Made by a program: the position numbers and the translations under genes. From Streptomyces sp. V4I2 (GTDB taxonomy: Bacteria; Actinomycetota; Actinomycetes; Streptomycetales; Streptomycetaceae), in contig NZ_JAUSZM010000003.1 in assembly GCF_030817655.1 (NCBI RefSeq), positions 10,540,001 through 10,604,000 on the forward strand: 64,000 nt of DNA, written 5' to 3'. How positions within the stretch are numbered: the stretch's first letter is position 1; every line of letters begins with the position of its first letter. This document shows positions 33,634 to 42,356 of the stretch, in pieces. Under the pieces are notes generated by a model. It worked only from the letters and a program-made list of their open reading frames with translations, did not search any database and was not told the DNA's origin.

Positions 33634-34009
33634 GTGCGGCCGGCGGGGGCGCAGCGATGTGCCGTGCGGACGTCGAAGCAGCATTCTCACTTCTCTTCGA
33701 ACGGTGGGGATGCTGCTCGCCTTGGAGGTACGGGAGGTTCCCGGGACGGCGCCTTGCTCATTTGTTCGTCTAGTGAACTGAGATTCACTGATTGCGCTGT
33801 GAGTCTCGGGGCATGGCGGGTCACTGTCAATGCTGTGGACCGAGTTGATCCCGTCGGTGTCATGCGGCCGGGACTCCCGGGGAAAAGGTCGCTGATCGCG
33901 GGCGGGTGTGGACGGGTCTCGGCTCCCGAAACTGGCGGCGGCCACCTATTGACCTCACTGAGAGCAGAGCCCTAATGTCCCGCTTGCCGTGTTCGGCACA
34001 CGAAATATT
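33634..34009. other. Intergenic region upstream of the ABC operon
   Basis: No convincing gene. It contains an inverted repeat AGTGAA(6)TTCACT at 33772-33789 and a somewhat lower GC content. Probably the control region of the ABC transporter operon. Confidence 0.45.
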
Positions 34010-34024
34010 GTGCGCTCAGCGCAC
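34010..34024. promoter_or_regulatory. Perfect 15-bp palindrome before the ABC operon
   Basis: GTGCGCT-C-AGCGCAC, 25 bases before the solute-binding protein start and next to the AT-rich CGAAATATT. A candidate operator or downstream activator site, perhaps for the IclR-type regulator at 38796. Confidence 0.5.
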
Positions 34025-34048
34025 ATGAACCCCGACAGGAGGGGCCGT

Positions 34049-35026
34049 ATGCGAAGGCGCGTTCTCGGTCTTGCCATAGCTGTGGTGACGGTCGCGGCTG
34101 CGGCCGGATGTGGATCCTCTTCGTCCTCGACCGGCGGTTCGCCGTCCTCGGACGGGAGTAAGACCACGCAGGTCACCGTCGGGATCATCCCGATCGTCGA
34201 TGTGGCCCCGCTGTACCTGGGGCAGAAGCAGGGATTCTTCAGCAAGCGTGGAATCGACCTGAAGATGGAGCTCGCCCAGGGCGGCGCCGCGATCGTCCCC
34301 GGCGTGGTGAGCGGTCAGTTCCAGTTCGGGTTCAGCAACACCACGTCTTTGATGCTCGCCCAGACCAAGGGTGTGCCGATCAAGTCCGTGGTCAACGGGG
34401 TGGCCACCAACGGGAAGGTCGGGGCCGACGTCACCGGCGTCGCCGTCAAGAAGGACAGCTCCATCAAGTCCGCCAAGGACCTTGCCGGCAAGAAGGTGGC
34501 GGTCAACACCCTGCAGAACATCGGGGACACCACGGTCCGCGAGTCGGTACGCAAGGCCGGCGGCGACCCCACGAAGGTCAAGTTCCTGGAGATGCCCTTC
34601 GACCAGATGCCGGCCGCTCTGGACGGCGGGCAGGTGGACGCCGCCTGGATGGGTGAGCCCGCGCTGACCATCGCCAAGGGCCAGGGTGCCCGCGTCGTGG
34701 CCTCTCCGTTCGCCGAGACCGACCCGAAGCTCACCGTGGCGACGTACTTCACCTCCACCAAGCTGCTCAAGGAGAACCCCGGCCTGGTGAAGAAGTTCAC
34801 CGAGGCCATGACCGAGTCGCTGACGTACGCCTCTGAACACCCCGACGAGGCACGCCAGATCCTCACCACCTACACCAAGATCGACGCCCAGGTGGTGCAG
34901 AAGCTCACGCTGCCGAGCTGGCCCACAAAGATCGACATGGCTTCCCTGGAGAAGCTGGCCTCGCTCGGCGAGGAGGACGGCATCTTCGGCGACAAGAAGC
35001 CGGACCTGGACGCACTGTTCTCATGA
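34049..35026 (+). CDS. NitT/TauT-type ABC transporter, solute-binding lipoprotein
   Basis: 325 residues. MRRRVLGLAIAVVTVAAAAG then C is a lipoprotein signal with lipobox AAAGC; the mature part (VTVGIIPIVDVAPLYLGQKQ, GFFSKRGIDLKMELAQGGAA, VSGQFQFGFSNTTSLMLAQT) is an NMT1/TauA-like binding fold, which carries sulfonates, nitrate, thiamine precursors or aromatic acids. ATG 34049 is chosen over 34025 because GGAGG lies 6 nt upstream and the signal peptide then starts normally. Overlaps the next gene by ATGA. Confidence 0.92.
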   Translation: MRRRVLGLAIAVVTVAAAAGCGSSSSSTGGSPSSDGSKTTQVTVGIIPIVDVAPLYLGQKQGFFSKRGIDLKMELAQGGAAIVPGVVSGQFQFGFSNTTSLMLAQTKGVPIKSVVNGVATNGKVGADVTGVAVKKDSSIKSAKDLAGKKVAVNTLQNIGDTTVRESVRKAGGDPTKVKFLEMPFDQMPAALDGGQVDAAWMGEPALTIAKGQGARVVASPFAETDPKLTVATYFTSTKLLKENPGLVKKFTEAMTESLTYASEHPDEARQILTTYTKIDAQVVQKLTLPSWPTKIDMASLEKLASLGEEDGIFGDKKPDLDALFS

Positions 35027-35895
35027 GCGAGTCCGGGAGCACTTCTGTGCTGACAAAGACGCTCGCTGGCGCCGGGACCGACACGGGTCCCGGCGGGCCG
35101 GGGGGCGGCCGGGTCCGGCGCTCTCTGGACGGAGCCGTCACCCCGCTGCGAGGCCTGGCCGGCCTGGCCGGGCTGGTGGTGCTGCTGGAGGTGCTGCCGC
35201 ACACACCTCTGGTGTCCGCCGACTACCTCCCGCCCGCGTCGGAGATGGCCGAGGCCCTGTGGCATCTCCTCGCCGAGGCCGCGTTCTGGACCGCGCTGGG
35301 TGACACTCTGACCGGGTGGGGCCTGGGCCTGGCCATCGCCGTCGTGACGGGGGTGGTAGCCGGAATCGTGATCGGTTCCGTGCCCGTGCTGCGGGCCGTC
35401 ACCTCCTCCACCATCGAGTTCCTGCGGCCGATCCCGTCCGTGGCCCTGATCCCGGTGGCGGTACTGCTCTACGGCACTGACCTGAGGTCGAAACTGCTGC
35501 TCGTGGTGTACGCCTCGTTCTGGCAGGTGCTCGTCCAGGTGCTGGCCGGCATGCAGGATGTCGACCCGGTCGCGGACGACACCGCCCGCAGTTACCAACT
35601 GGGCGTCCGGGGCCGGGTGCGGTACGTCATGTGGCCCACCGCGCTGCCCTATGTGATGACGGGCCTCAGACTGGCGGCCACCGTGGCACTCGTCCTCACC
35701 ATCACCGCCGAACTCGTCATTGGCGCGCCCGGGCTGGGCAACCAGGTCGCCGTGGCGCAGACCTCCGGCGCCGTGCCGCGGGTCTACGCCCTGGTCCTGG
35801 TCACCGGGTTGCTGGGCGTCGCGATCAACCTGGTGGCGCGGGCCGTTGAGCGGCGGGTGCTGCACTGGCACCAATCGATACGCAGGGAAGGGTGA
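35023..35895 (+). CDS. NitT/TauT-type ABC transporter permease 1
   Basis: 290 residues. About six membrane segments after a Gly-rich N-terminus; the EAA loop ARSYQLGVRGRVRYVMWPTA, LPYVMTGLRLA contacts the ATPase. SsuC/TauC-like. Start overlaps the binding-protein stop and its end overlaps permease 2 (GTGA), so the three are translationally coupled. Confidence 0.9.
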   Translation: MSESGSTSVLTKTLAGAGTDTGPGGPGGGRVRRSLDGAVTPLRGLAGLAGLVVLLEVLPHTPLVSADYLPPASEMAEALWHLLAEAAFWTALGDTLTGWGLGLAIAVVTGVVAGIVIGSVPVLRAVTSSTIEFLRPIPSVALIPVAVLLYGTDLRSKLLLVVYASFWQVLVQVLAGMQDVDPVADDTARSYQLGVRGRVRYVMWPTALPYVMTGLRLAATVALVLTITAELVIGAPGLGNQVAVAQTSGAVPRVYALVLVTGLLGVAINLVARAVERRVLHWHQSIRREG

Positions 35896-36692
35896 GCCGG
35901 ATGATCCGCACGACTGTCCTCACCGCGGCCCGCAGGGTCCTGCTGGTCCTGGGCATGCCCGCGGTTCTGTTCGCTGTGTGGTGGTTCGCCACCGCCGACA
36001 GCACAGACTTCTACGTCCCGCCGCTCGCCACCATTCTGCAGAAGTTCGGGGAGGTCTGGACGGTCGAGCGGCTGCTGTCCGACGTGGTGCCGAGCCTGAT
36101 CCGGCTGGTCGCCGGCTATCTCCTCGCCGTCGTCGTCGGGGTGGGGCTCGGCCTGGTGGTCGGCATGAGCCGCGTCGTGCGGGATGTCCTGGAGCCCGTC
36201 CTGGAACTCTTCCGGGCCATCCCGCCCCCGGTGCTCGTGCCCGTCATCATGCTGTTCGCCGGCATCGGCGACACCATGAAGGTGATCGTCATCGTCAGCG
36301 GCTGTATGTGGCCGATCCTGCTCAACACCGTCGAAGGCGTCCGCGCCGGCGACGAGGTGCTCAGTGACACCTGCCGCTCCTACGGCATCACCGGCGTCGC
36401 GCGCCTGCGGCACCTGGTGCTGCGCTCGGCCAGCCCGCAGATCGTCACCGGTATGCGCCAGGCCCTGTCCATCGCGATCATCCTCATGGTCATCAGCGAG
36501 ATGTTCGCCGCCATCAACGGCCTCGGCTTCACCATCGTGCAGTTCCAGCGCTCCTTCGCCATCCCCGAGATGTGGAGCGGCGTCCTGCTGCTCGGCCTGC
36601 TCGGATTCGCCCTGTCGCTGCTCTTCCGCTTCGCCGAGAACCGGGTCCTGGCCTGGTACCACGGCCTGCGCCGCGCGCAGCGCAACCCCTGA
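35892..36692 (+). CDS. NitT/TauT-type ABC transporter permease 2
   Basis: 266 residues, GTG start. Six membrane segments; LFRAIPPPVLVPVIMLFAGI and EAA loop DTCRSYGITGVARLRHLVLR. Two different permeases imply a heterodimeric channel. The ATPase gene begins 37 bases downstream. Confidence 0.9.
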   Translation: MSRMIRTTVLTAARRVLLVLGMPAVLFAVWWFATADSTDFYVPPLATILQKFGEVWTVERLLSDVVPSLIRLVAGYLLAVVVGVGLGLVVGMSRVVRDVLEPVLELFRAIPPPVLVPVIMLFAGIGDTMKVIVIVSGCMWPILLNTVEGVRAGDEVLSDTCRSYGITGVARLRHLVLRSASPQIVTGMRQALSIAIILMVISEMFAAINGLGFTIVQFQRSFAIPEMWSGVLLLGLLGFALSLLFRFAENRVLAWYHGLRRAQRNP

Positions 36693-36729
36693 CACCGCGC
36701 CCGGCGCAACCCCCGACAAGGAGACGTCG

Positions 36730-37587
36730 ATGCTCGACGTACGCAACCTGCAGAAGATCTACACCGGCCGCAACCGCAACGTCGAAGCCCTGCGGAACCT
36801 GACTTTCCACATCGGTGCCGGTGAACTCGTGTGCCTGGTCGGCCCGTCGGGATGCGGCAAGACCACACTGCTGAAATGCATGGCGGGACTGCTCACCCCG
36901 ACCGGCGGCGAGGTAACCCTGGACGGCCACCCGGTCACCGGGCCCCCGCCCGGCATGGCCGTGGTCTTCCAGGAGTACGGCCGCTCCCTGTTCGCCTGGA
37001 TGAACGTACGCGACAACGTCGCCCTGCCCTTGCGCCGCAAGAAGCTCGGCAAGACCCGCGAGAAGGAGCTGGTGGACCACGCCCTGGAGGTCGTCGGCCT
37101 CGCCGACGCCCACCAGGCCTACCCATGGCAGCTCTCCGGCGGCATGCAGCAGCGCGTCGCCATCGCCCGCGCCGTCGCCTTCGAACCGAAGGTGCTGCTC
37201 ATGGACGAACCCTTCGCCGCCGTCGACGCCCAGACCCGTGCCGAACTGGAGGACCTCATCCGGCACCTGTGGCGGGAGCTGGGCGTCACCGTCCTGTTCG
37301 TCACCCACGACATCGACGAAGCCGTCTACCTCGGCCAGCGCACCATCATCCTGTCCACCTCACCGACCGTGGTGCAGGAGGACCTGACCATCGATCTCCC
37401 CGACGAACGCGACCAGTTGCACACCCGCTCCAGCACGCGCTTCGCCGAACTGCGTGCCCACGTGTACGAACAGATCCAGCGCGCCAAACACCACAACGGC
37501 GACGCGGAGGCGCCGAAGGACGATGACCCCGACACGCTGACGGACGACCGCAGTCACGACCTCGCCGTGCAGAACACGGAGTCCTAG
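36730..37587 (+). CDS. NitT/TauT-type ABC transporter ATP-binding protein
   Basis: 285 residues. Walker A GPSGCGKTT (38-46), Q-loop VVFQEYGRSLFAW, signature LSGGMQQR, Walker B VLLMDEPFAAVD, switch His in FVTHDIDEAVYLG. The acidic C-terminal tail (AEAPKDDDPDTLTDDRSHD) is unusual. The stop TAG (37585-37587) is part of the CTAG target at which the next IS inserted, so the coding end is intact but any downstream co-transcription is cut. Confidence 0.93.
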   Translation: MLDVRNLQKIYTGRNRNVEALRNLTFHIGAGELVCLVGPSGCGKTTLLKCMAGLLTPTGGEVTLDGHPVTGPPPGMAVVFQEYGRSLFAWMNVRDNVALPLRRKKLGKTREKELVDHALEVVGLADAHQAYPWQLSGGMQQRVAIARAVAFEPKVLLMDEPFAAVDAQTRAELEDLIRHLWRELGVTVLFVTHDIDEAVYLGQRTIILSTSPTVVQEDLTIDLPDERDQLHTRSSTRFAELRAHVYEQIQRAKHHNGDAEAPKDDDPDTLTDDRSHDLAVQNTES

Positions 37588-38668
37588 GTCCTGTCTGGAG
37601 CTCGGATCAGGAGTTCGGTAGATCGCCTGCGCGCGGGGGCTCGGTCTTGATAGGCCGTCAGTCATGGCGCGAGGCGATCTCACCGATGAGCAGTGGGCCC
37701 TGATCGAGCCCCATCTCCCGATTGCCGCGGTTGGGCCCATCCCCGACCTGCGGAAACATTTCAACGCGGTGATGTGGCGGTTCCGGACCGGTAGCCCCTG
37801 GCGTGACCTGCCGACCGAGTTCGGGCCCTGGCAGAGCGCGTACGACCGCTTCCGGATCTGGGCGACGCGTGGCGTCTTCCAGGACCTGATGCACACAGTG
37901 ATCGCCGAGGCCGCTGCCCGCGGCCAGGCTGATCTGGGCCTGGTCAGCGTGGACTCTGCGACCGCCCGGGCCCACCACCACGCCGCCGGGATGGCCCTGG
38001 ACCCCGAGCAGTTGGCGGCCTTGGAAATGGCCGTCGAGGCCGAAAAGGGGGCGAGGACAAGGAGCAAAGAACGCAGGACGGACAGGCCGAGGACGAGGCG
38101 CGCGTCGAGCGGCGACGGGTCCACCGACGACACCGGGCCCGCTTGAAAGCCGCCGAGCTGGGGCGTTCCCGGGGCGGACTGACGAGCAAGATCCATGTGG
38201 CGGCCGACCGACGCTGTCGCCCGCTTGCGTTCGTCCTCACGCCCGGGCAGGCCGGCGACAGTCCGCAGTTCGCCCCGGTCCTGGAACGGGTGAAAGTGCG
38301 CGGCCCGGTCGGGCGCCCGCGGACCCGGCCGGATGCAGTGGCCGCGGACAAGGCGTACTCGTCCCGACGCAACCGCCGCTACCTGCGACAACGCGGGATC
38401 CGAGCCGTGATCCCGGAGAAGGCCGACCAGGCTGCGAACCGCAAGAAGCGTGGCAGGGCCGGCGGGCGGCCAGTCTCGCACGACGCGACACTCTACAAAG
38501 AGCGCAACACCGTGGAACGGTGCATCAACCGGCTGCGGAACTGGCGCGGTATCGCTACCCGGTACGACAAGACCCCGGAGAGCTACGAGGCCGGACTGCA
38601 CCTGTGTGGTGCGATGCTCTGGCTCCGCAGCATCGCACCACACTCGTGATTCGAATTCCAGACAGGGC
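37588..38668 (+). mobile_element. IS5-family (IS427 group) element, complete
   Basis: Termini GTCCTGTCTGGAGCTCGG and, inward from 38668, GCCCTGTCTGGAATTCGA, flanked on both sides by CTAG (37584-37587 and 38669-38672), the usual target of this group. 1081 bp with one transposase gene in two overlapping frames. Both frames are open, so it may be active. Confidence 0.88.
37664..38649 (+). CDS. IS5/IS427 transposase made by -1 frameshift
   Basis: First frame (37664-38146): GDLTDEQWALIEPHLPIAAV, MWRFRTGSPWRDLPTEFGPW, SVDSATARAHHHAAG with the first catalytic Asp. Second frame (to 38649): LGRSRGGLTSKIHVAADRRC, ADKAYSSRRNR with the second Asp, ERNTVERCINRLRNWRGIAT with the Glu. They are joined by a -1 shift; the slippery heptamer A AAG GGG at 38044-38050 is in the right frame. 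The full product is about 330 residues. The short N-terminal product may act as a regulator. Confidence 0.85.
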
Positions 38669-38795
38669 CTAGGGCGCCGGTCCGTCCCCCATGAGTGCCG
38701 TGCCGCCCGGCGTCGCGACCGCACCGGTCTGCCGGTCCGCTGCCCTCGCCAGGCATCATGCACTACAGAGACGAGACTGCCGCCGCGGAGAGAAC

Positions 38796-40478
38796 ATGAC
38801 ATCGACCCACGCAGTGCCGCCCGCCGACCCCGTGGCGGTGCCCGCGCCGCCCGAGGAGGCCGTTGCCCCCCTCATGCGTGGGATCGCCGTGCTGCGCGGG
38901 CTCACCGACGCCGGAGGGGCGGCCGGCCTCAGCGATCTGGGACGGACCACCGGGCTGGCCCGCTCCACCATCGACCGGGTCGCCGGAACCCTCGCCCGCA
39001 TGGGGTACGTGCACCTGGACGGCAGCAACGCCGTCCTGGCCCCCCGCCTGATGGAGCTGGGCAACGCGTACCTTGCCGCTCTGCGCCTCCCCGACCTGTT
39101 GCGCAATCACGCCGACGGCCTCGCCGACGAACTCGATGAGTCGGTTTCCCTCGCGGTGGCGGACGGCGACGGCATCCGCTTCATCCACCAGGCCATCCGC
39201 CGACGCGCCCTGTCGCTGAGCTTCCGCATCGGCGACCTGCTGCCCGCCGAACGCACCGCCCCCGGCCCGCTGCTGGCAACCGACTGGAGCGCGCAGGACT
39301 GGGCGCGGTGGCGGGAGCGGCGACTCGCCGACCCCGAGGACCTCGGCTTCCCGGCCATCCCCCCGCGCTCGCGCAGCGCCGACGCCGTGGACTTCGAACG
39401 GCGAGTGGAACAGGCCCGCCTGCACGGCTGGGCCCTGGACGACCAGTTGATCGAGCCGGGTCTCGTGGCGGCATCCGTTCCGGTTCGCGCTCCGGACGGT
39501 CGGATCGCCTGTGTGGCGAGTGCCGTGAGCCACACCAGCAGACGCAGCGCGGACTCGCTGCGTGACTCCCTTCTGCCCAGACTCCGTACCGCGGTCGCCG
39601 CCATGGAAAGGGAGTTGGCCGCTGCCCCGCAGCCCGAAGCGCCGAGCGCCCCGTCCGGCCTCGCCGCCTGGACGAGCGCCTCGAAGCAGGAACTGGGCGG
39701 GGAGTTCATCACCTCGCTGGCCCGCGGCCTGACCGTGGTCACAGCGTTCGGCGAGGGCCGCGCGGAGCTGACCCTCTCCCAGGTCGCCGAACGAACCGGC
39801 CTGCCGCGGGCCACGGCACGCCGCGCCCTGATCACCCTCCAGCACCTCGGCCATGTCACGGTCAGCGGCCGGTCGTTCAGGCTCACTCCACGGGTTCTCG
39901 CGCTCGGTTTCCCGCCGCTGTCCAAGACGACGCTCACCCGGATCGCGCACCCCCATCTCGCCGCCCTCACCCGGCGGGTGCGGGACTCGACGTCCCTGTC
40001 CGTACTCACCGGCGACGACGTCCAGTGCGCGGCCTCGGTCCCCGCAGGCCGCATCATGGACGTCGACATCGCCGTGGGCGCACGCGTACCCGCCTACGCC
40101 ACGTCCACGGGCCGGATCCTGCTGGCGGGTCTGCCGGCCGAGGGACGTACCGAACGGCTGGCCCAGGTGCGGATGGCGCCGCTGACCTCCCGCACCGTCA
40201 CCCGGCCCACCGTCCTCAAGGCGATCCTCGACCGAGTGCGCGAGGAGGGGTACGCCCTGGTCGAGGAAGAGATGGAAGAAGGCCTGCGCTCGATCGCCGT
40301 TGCCGTACGTGACCGCGACGGCAGCGTTATCGCGGCGATCAACGTCAACATGCACAGCAGCCGCCGCTCGGCTGAGGAATGTGTCGAGGACATCCTGCCG
40401 GAACTGCGTGACACGGCTGCTCGTATAGAGGGTGACCTGCATATAACCGGTCGATTCGTCCGCGTACCAACCGTCTGA
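38796..40478 (+). CDS. Tandem (double) IclR-family transcriptional regulator
   Basis: 560 residues: two complete IclR units in one chain. Unit 1: HTH GLSDLGRTTGLARSTIDRVA, effector domain to about residue 275. Unit 2: HTH LTLSQVAERTGLPRATARRA (about 327-346), effector domain with RVPAYATSTGRILLAGLPAE and EGYALVEEEMEEGLRSIAVA. The second half is closer to PcaR/CatR-type regulators of aromatic catabolism. ATG 38796 has GGAGA just upstream; a longer frame to 38691 is rejected. Between the transporter and the amidohydrolase/permease genes, it is the likely controller of both. Confidence 0.9.
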   Translation: MTSTHAVPPADPVAVPAPPEEAVAPLMRGIAVLRGLTDAGGAAGLSDLGRTTGLARSTIDRVAGTLARMGYVHLDGSNAVLAPRLMELGNAYLAALRLPDLLRNHADGLADELDESVSLAVADGDGIRFIHQAIRRRALSLSFRIGDLLPAERTAPGPLLATDWSAQDWARWRERRLADPEDLGFPAIPPRSRSADAVDFERRVEQARLHGWALDDQLIEPGLVAASVPVRAPDGRIACVASAVSHTSRRSADSLRDSLLPRLRTAVAAMERELAAAPQPEAPSAPSGLAAWTSASKQELGGEFITSLARGLTVVTAFGEGRAELTLSQVAERTGLPRATARRALITLQHLGHVTVSGRSFRLTPRVLALGFPPLSKTTLTRIAHPHLAALTRRVRDSTSLSVLTGDDVQCAASVPAGRIMDVDIAVGARVPAYATSTGRILLAGLPAEGRTERLAQVRMAPLTSRTVTRPTVLKAILDRVREEGYALVEEEMEEGLRSIAVAVRDRDGSVIAAINVNMHSSRRSAEECVEDILPELRDTAARIEGDLHITGRFVRVPTV

Positions 40479-40667
40479 ACGGCCGGGGCCGGGATGCCCC
40501 ACTGAGCATGACGAAGAGTTGAGTGTGCGATCCGCAAGGCCGCTCCGATGACCCTGTGGGGCGACGAGGGCCCCTACGGCGGGCGCCCCGCCGTCCCCGG
40601 CCGAACCGTCGACGACGCCGCCGCGGAGATCGGCCGGTCGCAGCACTGATCTCCGCGACCGGCAGGC
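40479..40667 (+). other. Intergenic; possible C-terminal tail of a lost gene
   Basis: A rightward frame (about 40530-40649) reads MTLWGDEGPYGGRPAVPGRT, VDDAAAEIGRSQH and stops. It looks like the end of a protein but has no start or recognised family. It lies in the gap between the convergent IclR and amidohydrolase genes. Confidence 0.3.
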
Positions 40668-42335
40668 TCAGGCGTCCTGGGCCGCGTGGACTCGCTGCCC
40701 TTCGACGAAGGTCTCAAGGACGCGGGTGGCGGCGATCTCCTCGGGCGGACCCGCGAACGGGTCACGGTCGAGGACGACGAGATCGGCCGACTTGCCGACG
40801 GTGATGCTGCCGGTGATGTCGTCGAGGTGGTTCACGTAGGCGCTGCCCGCCGTGTACGCGGCGATGGCGGCGCCCAGGTCGAGGCGCTGCTCCGGGAGGA
40901 AGGCCGGGGTGTCCTCGGGCGCGCCGGGGGCGATCCGGTTGACGGCGACATGGATGGCCTGGAGCGGGTCGGGACTGCTGACCGGCCAGTCGCTACCGGC
41001 GGCCAGGGTCGCGCCGGCGCGCAGCAGATCACCGAAGGGGTACTGCCGGGCGCCGCGTTCCGCACCGAGGAAGGGCAGGGTCAGTTCGTCCATCTGCGGT
41101 TCGTGGGCGGCCCACAGCATCTGCAGGTTGGTGCTCGCGCCGAGTGCGCGGAAGCGCGGGATGTCGTGCGGGTGCACGACCTGGAGATGCGCCAGATGGT
41201 GCCGTGTGTCGCGCCACCCGTTGGCCGTACGGGCGGACTCCACGGCGTCGAGCGCCTCGCGCACCGCGCGGTCGCCGAGCGCGTGGAAGTGGACCTGGAA
41301 GCCCGACGCGTCCAGCTCGGTGACGTACTTCCTCAGCTCTCCCGGCTCGACGAAGCTGATGCCGCTGTTGCCTGAGGCGCAGCCGCAACCGGTCAGATAG
41401 GGGTCGAGCATCGCGGCGGTGTGGTTCTCCGCGATGCCGTCCTGCATGACCTTCACGGTGGTCGCGCGGAACCGGTCCCGGTTCAACTCCTCGCGGCGGG
41501 CGATGAGTTCGGGGATCTGTTCGGCGCCCCGCTCGCGGTCCCACCACAGAGCGCCGACCACACGGGCGGTGAGCAGACCCCGGTCGACAGCGGCCACATA
41601 GGCGGGCGCCGGGTCGCTCATGTTGGCGTACGCGCCGACGATGGCGTCCTGCCAGGCGGTGACGCCATAGGAGTGCAGGACGGCCTGGGCACGGAGCAGT
41701 GCGGCGAGTTGCTCCTCCGGCGTGGGATCCGGAACGAGCCTTCCCACGAGGTGGACGGCTCCCTCCTGGAGCATGCCGGTCGGGTTGCCGTCGGCGTCGC
41801 GCTCGATACGGCCGTCGGTGGGGTCGGGCGTACGGGCGTCGATGCCCGCGCGCTCCAGGGCCCGGGTGTTGACCCAGGCGCCGTGGTGGTCGCGGTTGGG
41901 CAGGAAGACGGGCCGGTCCGGGACGATCGCGTCGAGAGCCGCGGCGGTGGGAGCGCCGCCGGGGAACGCCTCCAGGGACCAGCCGCCGCCGGTGATCCAC
42001 TCGACGTCCGGGTGCCGGCCGGCGTATGCCTTGATCCTGCGCAGGTACTCGGCCGGGTCGACCGTGTCGGCAAGGTGGCACAGGCCGAGTTCGAGGCCCG
42101 CGCCCTGCGGGTGAACGTGGGCGTCCTGGAAGCCGGGCAGCAGCAGTTTGCCGGCGAGGTCGACGACCTCGGTGCGCGGGCCGATCAGCTCGTGCACCTC
42201 GTCGTGGCCGACGGCGGCGATCCGCCCGCCGCGCACGGCCACGGCGGTGGCGCGGCTGCGTGCGGGATCGACGGTGTGCACGGGGCCGCCCGTGAGGACG
42301 AGATCGGCCGGCCCCGTGACCTGGGGATGCGACAT
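40668..42335 (-). CDS. YtcJ-like metal-dependent amidohydrolase
   Basis: 555 residues of the amidohydrolase_3 family. LLLPGFQDAHVHP carries the HxH metal pair (about 72-74); ITGGGWSLEAFPGG, TVKVMQDGIAENHTAAML (the metal-bridging Lys position), HFHALGDRAV and HLQVVHPHDIPRFRA the later His ligands, AAGSDWPVSSPDPLQAIHVA the final Asp. It hydrolyses amide-type or cyclic C-N bonds in the cytoplasm; substrate unknown. ATG 42335 has GGAG 9 nt upstream; the ATG at 42350 lacks one. The permease gene lies 21 bases upstream: an uptake-plus-hydrolysis operon. Its 3' end is duplicated at 31308-31753. Confidence 0.92.
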   Translation of the reverse strand: MSHPQVTGPADLVLTGGPVHTVDPARSRATAVAVRGGRIAAVGHDEVHELIGPRTEVVDLAGKLLLPGFQDAHVHPQGAGLELGLCHLADTVDPAEYLRRIKAYAGRHPDVEWITGGGWSLEAFPGGAPTAAALDAIVPDRPVFLPNRDHHGAWVNTRALERAGIDARTPDPTDGRIERDADGNPTGMLQEGAVHLVGRLVPDPTPEEQLAALLRAQAVLHSYGVTAWQDAIVGAYANMSDPAPAYVAAVDRGLLTARVVGALWWDRERGAEQIPELIARREELNRDRFRATTVKVMQDGIAENHTAAMLDPYLTGCGCASGNSGISFVEPGELRKYVTELDASGFQVHFHALGDRAVREALDAVESARTANGWRDTRHHLAHLQVVHPHDIPRFRALGASTNLQMLWAAHEPQMDELTLPFLGAERGARQYPFGDLLRAGATLAAGSDWPVSSPDPLQAIHVAVNRIAPGAPEDTPAFLPEQRLDLGAAIAAYTAGSAYVNHLDDITGSITVGKSADLVVLDRDPFAGPPEEIAATRVLETFVEGQRVHAAQDA

Positions 42336-42356
42336 GGGAAGGAACTCCATGGGGGG

